Assembly (NCBI GenBank): GCA_964590645.1 | Contig: CAZPYJ010000008.1 | Location: 1 to 64,000, forward strand | DNA: 64,000 nt | Direction of reading: 5' to 3' | Origin: JAGNHN01 sp964590645 | GTDB lineage: Bacteria > Bacteroidota > Bacteroidia > Bacteroidales > JAGNHN01 | In this document: one piece after another, positions 42,201 through 50,154 of the stretch | How the letters are laid out: every line of letters begins with the position of its first letter | Position numbering within the stretch: the first letter of the stretch is position 1 | Notes under the pieces: model-generated | The model's database searches: none | What the model was told of the DNA's origin: nothing | Seen by the model: only the letters and a program-made list of their open reading frames with translations | Made by a program: the position numbers and the translations under genes

Positions 42201-44138
42201 TTATTTATAGTTTCTCTGGATCAGTTCAACTTCTTCGAATACCAGGGGTTCTTTATGAAGGACTGGTTCTCCCTGGGCTTTGCATTCCCAGGCAGCTACG
42301 TATGCGTAGTTCTGGTCATCGCGTTTTGCTTCGCCTTCTTCGGTCTGGGATTCTTCGCGAAAATGGCCCCCACAGGATTCTTTGCGATTGAGGGCGTCGA
42401 GGATGATTACTTCACCCAGTTCGAGGAATTCGGCAAGCCTGCCGGCCTTTTCCAGTTCAGTATTGTATTCCTCGTTGGTGCCCGGCACCTTGACATCTTT
42501 CCAAAACTCTTCTTTCAGTTCCCGGAGTAGGGAAAGCCCCTTCTTCAGGCCTTCTTCATTGCGCGACATACCGCAATAATCCCACATAATATGTCCCAGG
42601 CGTTTATGGAAGGTCTCCACACTCTGCCTTCCCTGGATCTTTAGAATTTTGTCCAGTTTTTCTCTCACCCCTTTCTCTGCAGCTTCAAACTCAGGAAGGT
42701 CTGTTTTAAATCGGGGTACCTGGATCTGGTCTGCCAGGTAATTGCTGAGTGTATAGGGAAGGACGAAGTATCCGTCGGCCAGGCCCTGCATCAGGGCTGA
42801 GGCTCCCAGCCGGTTGGCACCGTGATCGGAGAAGTTGGCTTCTCCGGCCGCGAAGAGCCCCGGCACTGTAGTCATCAATTCATAATCCACCCACAAGCCC
42901 CCCATCGCATAATGGATGGCGGGATAGATCATCATCGGGGTTTCGTATGGGTTGGCGTCATTGATCTTATCGTACATCTCAAAGAGATTTCCGTATTTCT
43001 CTTCGATGGCTTTCTTGCCCAGTCTGCGGATGGAATCGGAGAAATCGAGGAAGACGGCCAGGCCTGTTTCATTCACGCCAAAGCCTGCATCGCATCTCTC
43101 TTTGGCGGCCCTGGAGGCCACGTCGCGGGGAACCAGATTCCCAAATGCCGGATAACGCCTTTCAAGATAATAATCGCGGTCTTCTTCCGGTATGGCAGTG
43201 GGCTTTAAAGTTCCGGCGCGGAGCTTCTCAGCGTCTTCTTTCTTCTTTGGAACCCAGATGCGTCCATCGTTGCGAAGGCTTTCGCTCATCAAGGTCAGCT
43301 TCGACTGGTACTCCCCGTGTACCGGCATACAGGTGGGATGGATCTGCACGAAGGAGGGGTTGGCCATCAGGGCGCCTTTTTTATACGCCACCCAGGCCGG
43401 GTTCACATTGGCTCCCATTGCATAAGTAGAGAGGTAGTACACATTGCCATAGCCTCCACTGGCGATCACGACGGTATGGGCTGCGTGCCGCTCAATTTCT
43501 CCGCTAACCAGGTTACGGGCAATGATACCACGGGCGCGGCCATCCACAATGACAATATCCAGCACATCGCGGCGGGCGAAGAGCTCCACCTTACCTTTGG
43601 CCACCATTTTGCTCAGACCGCTGTAGGCGCCCAGCAGCAGCTGCTGTCCTGTCTGGCCCCTGGCATAAAAGGTTCGGGAAACCTGGGCGCCGCCGAAAGA
43701 ACGGTTGTCGAGCAAGCCGCCATACTCCCTGGCAAAGGGAACGCCCTGAGCCACGCATTGGTCAATGATATTATTGCTCACCTCCGCCAGGCGATAAACA
43801 TTGGCCTCCCTCGAACGGTAGTCGCCTCCCTTGATGGTGTCATAAAAAAGGCGGTATACGCTGTCTCCATCATTGGGATAATTCTTGGCCGCATTTATCC
43901 CTCCCTGGGCCGCAATGCTATGAGCACGCCGGGGAGAATCCTGATAACAAAAGGCTTTCACATTGTAACCCATCTCAGCCAGGGAAGCCGCCGCCGAGGC
44001 TCCGGCCAGGCCGGTGCCTACAATGATGACATCCAACTTGCGCTTATTGGCCGGATTGACCAGTTTAGCCTTGGCTTTGTAATTCGTCCATTTTTCTGCT
44101 AAAGGCCCTGCGGGTATCTTGGGATCCAGTTTGATCAT
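42201..44138 (-). CDS. sdhA: Succinate dehydrogenase/fumarate reductase flavoprotein subunit
   Basis: The 645-residue FAD subunit has the Rossmann FAD motif DVIIVGTGLAGASAAASLAE, the covalent-flavin-site region RRAHSIAAQGGINAAKNYPN with its histidine, and the late GLFAAGEANFSDHGANRLGA. It interconverts succinate and fumarate. Length and sequence type fit the non-classical group found in Bacteroidota (type B, with one cytochrome subunit). It lies 18 bases behind the cytochrome gene. The reaction direction cannot be told. Confidence 0.96.
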   Translation of the reverse strand: MIKLDPKIPAGPLAEKWTNYKAKAKLVNPANKRKLDVIIVGTGLAGASAAASLAEMGYNVKAFCYQDSPRRAHSIAAQGGINAAKNYPNDGDSVYRLFYDTIKGGDYRSREANVYRLAEVSNNIIDQCVAQGVPFAREYGGLLDNRSFGGAQVSRTFYARGQTGQQLLLGAYSGLSKMVAKGKVELFARRDVLDIVIVDGRARGIIARNLVSGEIERHAAHTVVIASGGYGNVYYLSTYAMGANVNPAWVAYKKGALMANPSFVQIHPTCMPVHGEYQSKLTLMSESLRNDGRIWVPKKKEDAEKLRAGTLKPTAIPEEDRDYYLERRYPAFGNLVPRDVASRAAKERCDAGFGVNETGLAVFLDFSDSIRRLGKKAIEEKYGNLFEMYDKINDANPYETPMMIYPAIHYAMGGLWVDYELMTTVPGLFAAGEANFSDHGANRLGASALMQGLADGYFVLPYTLSNYLADQIQVPRFKTDLPEFEAAEKGVREKLDKILKIQGRQSVETFHKRLGHIMWDYCGMSRNEEGLKKGLSLLRELKEEFWKDVKVPGTNEEYNTELEKAGRLAEFLELGEVIILDALNRKESCGGHFREESQTEEGEAKRDDQNYAYVAAWECKAQGEPVLHKEPLVFEEVELIQRNYK

Positions 44139-44156
44139 ATCTGATAGTTTTCCGGA

Positions 44157-44828
44157 TTAAACAATATTAAAATAGATAAACACGGGAATGGCAATGAAGC
44201 CCAGTGCAATCACAATCGAAATAAAGGTCGAAAGGCCCTGAATAAAAGGAGTGTATCTGCTGTGATTCCAGCCCATCGACTGAAAGGCCGACTGGAAGCC
44301 GTGATGCAAGTGAAAGCCCAGTATGACCAGGGCGACGACATAGAAGATCACCAGACCCGTATTCTGAAAACCGGCGATCACCAGGGCTGCCATATCCTCA
44401 TAGCTTTTTCCGTCATACACCACGTGACCAATCTCCCCGAATTTGGCCTTGAAGAAGAAATTGATCAGGTGAATGACCAGGAAAACAAGAATAATGATGG
44501 CCGTATGAATCATAAACTTGGAGAAGGGGGAAGTATGGCTGTAACCTTCCACCTTATACCGCACCGGTCGGGCCATCCAGTTCTGAACCTGCAGGATGAC
44601 TCCATAAATCATATGAATGATGAAGCCTGCAAACAGCACCCACTGAAAAGTCTGGATCAGTGGATTGTGGACCATAAAATGGGCGGTTTTATTAAAAACC
44701 GCTACATCATACAGCAATAAAAGATTGATGCTCAGATGCACAAATAAAAAAACCAATAAAAACAGCCCAGCCAGGGCCATAATGAATTTCTTGGTCAGGG
44801 ACGAAAATCTGAATGCCGAATTACTCAT
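44157..44828 (-). CDS. sdhC: Succinate dehydrogenase cytochrome b subunit (type B)
   Basis: The 223-residue membrane anchor has five hydrophobic segments, among them FIMALAGLFLLVFLFVHLSI, WVLFAGFIIHMIYGVILQ and IVIALGFIAIPVFIYFNI. Histidines placed to bind two hemes are in FVHLSINLLL, GFIIHMIYG, FMIHTAIIILVFLVIHLINF and LGFHLHHGF. This single-subunit five-helix form is type B. It is the first gene of the operon and faces an aminopeptidase gene with 143 bases between. Confidence 0.93.
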   Translation of the reverse strand: MSNSAFRFSSLTKKFIMALAGLFLLVFLFVHLSINLLLLYDVAVFNKTAHFMVHNPLIQTFQWVLFAGFIIHMIYGVILQVQNWMARPVRYKVEGYSHTSPFSKFMIHTAIIILVFLVIHLINFFFKAKFGEIGHVVYDGKSYEDMAALVIAGFQNTGLVIFYVVALVILGFHLHHGFQSAFQSMGWNHSRYTPFIQGLSTFISIVIALGFIAIPVFIYFNIV

Positions 44829-44889
44829 TTCTCAATGGGGTTTTGCGGACGATGAATTCAAAGAGAATTTACTTTCTTTGTGGGAAGAA

Positions 44890-44897
44890 CAAATATA
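44890..44897 (-). promoter_or_regulatory. Possible -7 box of the succinate dehydrogenase operon
   Basis: On the minus strand the site reads TATATTTG, an exact TAnnTTTG, 61 bases before ATG44828. TTTG occurs upstream but only 8 bases away, so the -33 element is unclear. Confidence 0.4.
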
Positions 44898-44971
44898 CTT
44901 TTTTTCAAAGGGGGTGGAAGATCCTCTTCTTATTTGGAAAACATCTAAATAAATAACTATAAACGACAACA

Positions 44972-46297
44972 ATGGAGCGCACAGAGCTGGACTCGGGGTT
45001 TTACAAACTGAACAGAAAGAAGTTAAGTAAACTTCTCCCTCCGGGAAGCCTGGCCGTACTGAATGCCAATGATGTGATGCCGCGCAATGGCGATCTGCCC
45101 TACCCTTACCGGCAACAGAGTGATGTATTGTACCTGTGCGGAATCCGGCAGGAAGCCACTGTATTGCTTTTGTTCCCGGCTCATCCTAATCCTGTTTTCA
45201 GGGAGGTTTTATTCATCAGGGATCCTGATCCGGTAGCGGAAGAATGGAGCGGGCATTTACTCACCAGGGAAGAAGCCGCAGCGATTTCAGGGATCCGGAA
45301 CATTCAATTCCTGGGTGATTTTGAGGGGATGCTCACCCGCCTGATGACCCAGGCCACCACCCTTTTTCTCAACCTGAATGAGTACCCGAAGTTTTCTACC
45401 GAGGTTCCTTACCGCGACCTCCGCTTTGCACGGAGAATGCGTGAGCAATTTCCCCTTCATTCCTTTGGCCGACTGGCCCCGCTGATGGCATCTGTACGAA
45501 TGAAGAAGGAGGAGGCGGAAATAGATGCCATCCGCACGGCATTGGCCATCACCTCCGATGCTTTTCACCGTGTCCTTGATACCCTGCGTCCGGGGATGTT
45601 TGAATATGAGATTCAGGCTGAGATGGTGTATGAGATGATCCGGCAGGGTTCTCCCGGTCCGGCTTATCCTCCGATTATTGGCGCGGGAAAAAATGCCTGT
45701 GTGCTGCATTATACCGAAAACCGCAGTGTTTGCCAGGATGGAGATCTGGTATTGATGGATTTCGGGGCGGAGTATATGGATTATGCTGCAGACCTCAGTC
45801 GCACCCTCCCCGTGAACGGACGCTATACACCCCGCCAACGCAGGCTCTATGAGGCCGTACACCGTGTGATGAAATCAGCCCGTAACTTCTATGTGCCCGG
45901 AGAGACCATCGACAGCATCAATCGTCAGACCAGGTTGCTGATGCTGGAAGAACTCGCTAAGCTTGGTCTGATCGGCAAGGGCAGTGATGTGCAGGATGCT
46001 CGCCTGGAAAAGATGGCAGAAGGCAATGGCAATCCGCAACAACTGGCAATGCAGTTTATGAAGCACGGTGTAGCTCACCACCTCGGCCTGGATGTTCACG
46101 ATATTGTGCTGCCCGAAGAAAAACTCTGCAGCGGAATGATCCTGACTTGTGAGCCCGGTCTTTACCTGCCTGAAGAAGGCATTGGGATTCGCATTGAAAA
46201 TGATATTCTGGTGGCTGAAAAACCTGTGGATTTGTGTGAAGGCATTCCCTCTGAAGCAGAAGAAATTGAAGCCCTGATCTTATCAAATAAAAAATAA
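44972..46297 (+). CDS. Aminopeptidase P-type M24 peptidase
   Basis: The 441-residue product is a metallopeptidase that removes the residue before proline. The N-terminal AMP_N domain spans about 1-130. The M24 pita-bread fold carries all five metal ligands: two aspartates in LMDFGAEYMDYAADLSRT, histidine in HGVAHHLGLDVHD, and glutamates in LTCEPGLYL and IRIENDIL. No signal peptide is seen, so it is cytoplasmic. A second enzyme of the same family starts 12 bases downstream. Confidence 0.92.
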   Translation: MERTELDSGFYKLNRKKLSKLLPPGSLAVLNANDVMPRNGDLPYPYRQQSDVLYLCGIRQEATVLLLFPAHPNPVFREVLFIRDPDPVAEEWSGHLLTREEAAAISGIRNIQFLGDFEGMLTRLMTQATTLFLNLNEYPKFSTEVPYRDLRFARRMREQFPLHSFGRLAPLMASVRMKKEEAEIDAIRTALAITSDAFHRVLDTLRPGMFEYEIQAEMVYEMIRQGSPGPAYPPIIGAGKNACVLHYTENRSVCQDGDLVLMDFGAEYMDYAADLSRTLPVNGRYTPRQRRLYEAVHRVMKSARNFYVPGETIDSINRQTRLLMLEELAKLGLIGKGSDVQDARLEKMAEGNGNPQQLAMQFMKHGVAHHLGLDVHDIVLPEEKLCSGMILTCEPGLYLPEEGIGIRIENDILVAEKPVDLCEGIPSEAEEIEALILSNKK

Positions 46298-46309
46298 AAC
46301 CAAGGAATT

Positions 46310-47701
46310 ATGTTTGAAACGCAGGTTTACACTGACAGAAGGAAAAGGCTGAGCGCCAAAATGGATAAGGGCATTGCCCTCTTCCCCGGAAACAATGAAT
46401 CGCCGATGAATTATCCGGCCAATGGTTACCACTTCAGGCAGGACAGCAGTTTCCTGTACTATTTCGGCTTAGATATGCCCGGACTCGTCGGCTGGATTGA
46501 TTTTGAGAATGGCAAGGAAATTATTTTCGGGAATGATGTGGATATGGATGACATCATCTGGATGGGCCCCCAGCCCGCGATGCGCGACCGGGCTGCAAAG
46601 GCAGGGGTATCGCATACCGAGCCCCTTGCCAGGCTCAGCGAATACCTGAACGAAGCCATCCGGCTCGGACGGAAGATCCACTTTTTACCTCCCTATCGTG
46701 CCGACCTGAAGATATGGTTGGCCGACCTGCTCGGTTTGAAAGTGTGCCGTCTGGCAGAATATGCCAGCAGGGAATTGATCCTGAATGTGATCGCACAACG
46801 GAATATCAAAGACCAGTATGAGATTGCCCAATTGGAAGAGGCCGCAGCCATCGGTTACCTGATGCACACGACCGCAATGAAGATGGCCAGGGATGGGGTC
46901 AGGGAGCAGGATATTGCCGGAGTCATCGAAGGCATTGCCCTTGCGCACGGTGGCGGATCGGTGTCTTTTCCCATCATTCTGAGCAAAAACGGGCAAACCC
47001 TGCACAACCACGATCACAGCAATATTCTGCGCAATGGTGACCTGATGCTGGTGGATTGCGGCGCGGAGAGCAGCCTGCATTATGCCAGCGACAATACCCG
47101 TACCAGCCCTGTGGGTGGGAAATTCTCCACCCGTCAGCGGGAAGTTTATCAGATTGTGGTGGATGCCGTGGATAAAGTGAGTGCCGGCATACGCCCGGGA
47201 ATGCCATACAAAGAGCTTCACCTGGAAGCCGCCCGCGTGATTACTTCCGGACTGAAAGCCCTGGGCCTGATGAAGGGCGATGTGGAAGAAGCCGTTCAAA
47301 ATGGAGCCCACGCCTTATTCTTCCCGCACGGACTGGGCCATATGATGGGCCTGGATGTTCACGATATGGAGAATCTGGGCGAAAACCTTGTGGGCTACGA
47401 CGCCGAGATCAAACGCAGCACCCAGTTCGGAACCGCTTATCTCCGCCTGGGCCGTAAGCTGGAAGAAGGCTATGTGCTGACCAATGAACCAGGTATCTAT
47501 TTCATCCCTGCCCTGATCGACAAATGGCAGGCGGATGGCACGAATAAAGACTTCATTGATTTCGAAAAAGTCAATGCTTACCGCGATTTCGGCGGGATCC
47601 GGCTGGAAGATGACCTGCTGGTTACTGCCGATGGAGGAAAGCTGATCGGCGAACGCATCCCGATTTATCCTGATGAGGTAGAAGCGTTTATGCGAGAATA
47701 G
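46310..47701 (+). CDS. Aminopeptidase P family M24 peptidase, second copy
   Basis: The 463-residue product has the same layout as its upstream neighbour, with an AMP_N domain and metal ligands in LVDCGAESSLHYASDNTRT, HGLGHMMGLDVHD, LTNEPGIYFIP and IRLEDDLL. The two differ widely in sequence (for example FPHGLGHMMGLD against MKHGVAHHLGLD), so this is an old duplication, not a recent one. It has an insert near the active site (ENLGENLVGYDAEIKRSTQF), as in one subgroup. The two genes should be co-transcribed and may have different peptide preferences. Confidence 0.92.
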   Translation: MFETQVYTDRRKRLSAKMDKGIALFPGNNESPMNYPANGYHFRQDSSFLYYFGLDMPGLVGWIDFENGKEIIFGNDVDMDDIIWMGPQPAMRDRAAKAGVSHTEPLARLSEYLNEAIRLGRKIHFLPPYRADLKIWLADLLGLKVCRLAEYASRELILNVIAQRNIKDQYEIAQLEEAAAIGYLMHTTAMKMARDGVREQDIAGVIEGIALAHGGGSVSFPIILSKNGQTLHNHDHSNILRNGDLMLVDCGAESSLHYASDNTRTSPVGGKFSTRQREVYQIVVDAVDKVSAGIRPGMPYKELHLEAARVITSGLKALGLMKGDVEEAVQNGAHALFFPHGLGHMMGLDVHDMENLGENLVGYDAEIKRSTQFGTAYLRLGRKLEEGYVLTNEPGIYFIPALIDKWQADGTNKDFIDFEKVNAYRDFGGIRLEDDLLVTADGGKLIGERIPIYPDEVEAFMRE

Positions 47702-47736
47702 AATAAAGCGAGGAGCGAGAAGCGTGTGAGCCTTAT

Positions 47737-49392
47737 TCAGGCATTGTCAATGAGCCTGAGCAAACGCGATATGGCTTCTTCCTCAGGGATATCCCTGCCA
47801 ACCACCTTTCCGGCCTTGTACAAAGTCACCTTACCCTTGCCGGAGCCAACATAACCATAGTCGGCCCCAGCCATCTCTCCGGGTCCGTTGACAATGCATC
47901 CCATTACGGCAATGGTCTTCCCCTTCAGATGCGCCGTTTGTTCCTTTACCTCTTGCAATACCCTGGCAATATCAAAGGTGGTGCGGGCACAGCTGGGACA
48001 GGCAATATATTCGTTTCTGCTTATCCGGCGACCGCAGGCCTGCAGCAGGGCAAATGCCGGACTGAGCAGGGTCGATTCCTGTACAATGACGCCATCGGCC
48101 AGGCCATCCAGAAAAAACGGGGCCGCCAGGCAGGAAAAAGTATACATATCCGTCACAGGAATGTCCAGGAGCAGCGGCCTTTGATCCCCTGATTCTATCA
48201 AATTGGATATCAGTCTTTTCGAAAGAGAGATATCGTCCCTTTTCTCCAATAAGACCTTGATGAATTCCCCTCGTTGCACCTGATTGTCCCCTGGCTCTGA
48301 GGATGAGTCATCCGAATTGAAACGGATCAGGCCTTGTTCGTCCTCAAAGCCATCAGCCTGAATAATACCGGATTTCAGTGAATCGTGCAGGGAGGAGGTC
48401 TGTCTTACAAAAACGCGTGGAGGCGCATCTCCTCCCAAAAGACCACAGGCGTCGCTCATTCGTCTGGAATGGCTGAGGGGATCCCAGGAGAAAGGAGCTT
48501 CTCCAGCATACTGCATCCGCGATGTGTTGAAGTAATCCTTCAGCTTTCGGGCCAGGGGGATTTCATCCAGGGGGTTTCCGGTGAGGGAGACGCGGATGGT
48601 ATCCCCCAATCCTTCTTCCAGCAGGGTTCCGATTCCTGCCAGTGATTTTTGCATTCCCGCTTCTCCACTGCCGGCCTCCGTCACACCCAGATGCAGGGGA
48701 TAGGGAGTCCTGCGTTCCATCAGGCTGAGGGCGAGCAGTCGGTTTGCCCTCACCATATCTCCGGGACGACTGGCCTTCATAGACAAGACCATTTCCCGGA
48801 AATCCAGGGCTTCCATAACTTCTATGTAGTCCAGGGCGGAAGCCAGCATCCCCTCAATGGTATTGCCATACTGCCGCAGGATGCGTTTTGAAAGCGATCC
48901 GTGGTTCACGCCTATCCTTATGGCCGTACCGTGCATACGGCAGCTTTCCGTGAGCGGTCGCAAGCGTTTCAAGGCTTTCTCCAAAAGGTCATCCCGGCTC
49001 AGGCTGCTTTCATTATCCCGTTCAAAATAATTGCCCGGATTGATTCTGACTTTCTGAACATAGCGCGAGGCGATAAGGGCCGCTTCAGGCCTGAAATGGA
49101 TATCCGCAATGAGAGGATGAGAGAGCCCGGCCGCATCCATCCGCTTTCTCAATTCTTCCAGTCTGGTGGCCTCATCCGCTGATGGTGCAGATACCCGAAT
49201 CAGGGCGCAGCCTGCTTCAGCCAGGGCTTTTACCTGGGCAAAAGTAGCTGGCATATTCCCCGCAGGGGTATTGGTCATCGACTGTATATGCACCGGATGG
49301 GCTCCGCCCAGGGTCAGGCTGCCAACCCTGACCTCCCTGGCCTGATAGGACAGGTAGCCAAAAGGCTTGTCTGAACAGGTGGATCGTTCCAT
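47737..49392 (-). CDS. ispG: 4-hydroxy-3-methylbut-2-enyl-diphosphate synthase
   Basis: The 551-residue IspG (GcpE) makes HMBPP in the MEP isoprenoid pathway. The N-terminal TIM barrel starts VRVGSLTLGGAHPVHIQSMT and contains ALAEAGCALIRVSAPSADEA and PLIADIHFRPEAAL. The C-terminal domain binds the [4Fe-4S] cluster with CPSC in YIACPSCARTTFDIARVL and cysteine in VMGCIVNGPGEMAG. An extra middle region (about 300-430) makes it the long two-domain form with insert seen in Bacteroidota, plants and Chlamydiae. ATG49392 is chosen. It is divergent from the leucine-rich-repeat gene by only 29 bases. Confidence 0.95.
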   Translation of the reverse strand: MERSTCSDKPFGYLSYQAREVRVGSLTLGGAHPVHIQSMTNTPAGNMPATFAQVKALAEAGCALIRVSAPSADEATRLEELRKRMDAAGLSHPLIADIHFRPEAALIASRYVQKVRINPGNYFERDNESSLSRDDLLEKALKRLRPLTESCRMHGTAIRIGVNHGSLSKRILRQYGNTIEGMLASALDYIEVMEALDFREMVLSMKASRPGDMVRANRLLALSLMERRTPYPLHLGVTEAGSGEAGMQKSLAGIGTLLEEGLGDTIRVSLTGNPLDEIPLARKLKDYFNTSRMQYAGEAPFSWDPLSHSRRMSDACGLLGGDAPPRVFVRQTSSLHDSLKSGIIQADGFEDEQGLIRFNSDDSSSEPGDNQVQRGEFIKVLLEKRDDISLSKRLISNLIESGDQRPLLLDIPVTDMYTFSCLAAPFFLDGLADGVIVQESTLLSPAFALLQACGRRISRNEYIACPSCARTTFDIARVLQEVKEQTAHLKGKTIAVMGCIVNGPGEMAGADYGYVGSGKGKVTLYKAGKVVGRDIPEEEAISRLLRLIDNA

Positions 49393-49421
49393 TCCGACAA
49401 AATTATCTAATTTGGCAGCCA

Positions 49422-50039
49422 ATGAAAGTCCTATTGACCATTTATCTTTTTCTTCTTTTGTCTGCCTTAAGCACCAAGGCAAACGGACAAAAGATTATGC
49501 GCCCGGAAGCAACACATCCGCTTTGCCGCGACCTGAAATGCCTTCAGGAGCAGAAAGGAGCGAAGAGCCTTGATTTGCGAAAGAAATACAGGAATGGTTC
49601 ACCCCCGGATAGGGCTGCACTGGGTTCATTGCGCTGGCTCGACCTTTCCGGGAATCGACTGGAGAAATTACCGGATTGGGTTTGCGAATGCGAGAATCTG
49701 GAATACCTGAGCCTTGCTCAGAATAAGATTCACGCTCTCCCCGACTGTCTGGGCAGCTTGCACAACCTCATCCATCTCGAAGCCAACCGCAATCCGCTAG
49801 CGTCTCTGCCGTCGGCACTGGCCGGATGCACCCGTTTGCGCGTTCTGGATCTTTGGAAGACCTGGATCACAGAAATACCCTGGGAGCTGAAAGCCCTGGA
49901 TGAAAGCCTGCAGGTGGTCGATTTGCGGGCCATTACAATGACACGGGAAGAACAAATGGAGATATATAAAGTATTTCCCAGCCCTGAGCTGCGGCTGAGT
50001 GCCTGGTGCAATTGCGCACCCCGCCGCCCAAAACGATAG
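49422..50039 (+). CDS. Exported leucine-rich-repeat protein
   Basis: The 205-residue product has a signal peptide (MKVLLTIYLFLLLSALSTKANG) and about four leucine-rich repeats of 23 residues in the middle, for example LRWLDLSGNRLEKLPDWVCE, LEYLSLAQNKIHALPDCLGS and LIHLEANRNPLASLPSAL. A C-terminal cap follows with cysteines (SAWCNCAP). Such proteins bind other proteins; the partner is unknown. The start is close to the divergent ispG gene, so both must share the 29-base gap or use promoters inside the other gene. Confidence 0.85.
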   Translation: MKVLLTIYLFLLLSALSTKANGQKIMRPEATHPLCRDLKCLQEQKGAKSLDLRKKYRNGSPPDRAALGSLRWLDLSGNRLEKLPDWVCECENLEYLSLAQNKIHALPDCLGSLHNLIHLEANRNPLASLPSALAGCTRLRVLDLWKTWITEIPWELKALDESLQVVDLRAITMTREEQMEIYKVFPSPELRLSAWCNCAPRRPKR

Positions 50040-50090
50040 GCTTGCGAAAGCAATCTGCGCTGACCGGCGAAATCTGCGGGAGGATTATTT

Positions 50091-50113
50091 GTCCGCAGGC
50101 ACAGCCTATGGAA
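50091..50113 (+). repeat. TCCGCAGGC palindrome, copy 3
   Basis: GTCCGCAGGCACAGCCTATGG, followed by AAAACAG. It matches the element at 19329-19351, including the AACAG that follows. It lies between the convergent leucine-rich-repeat and hybrid kinase genes, 31 kb from the other copies. Confidence 0.5.
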
Positions 50114-50154
50114 AACAGCTTGACCGGCAAACGGAGTGACCCGCTGAACACACT

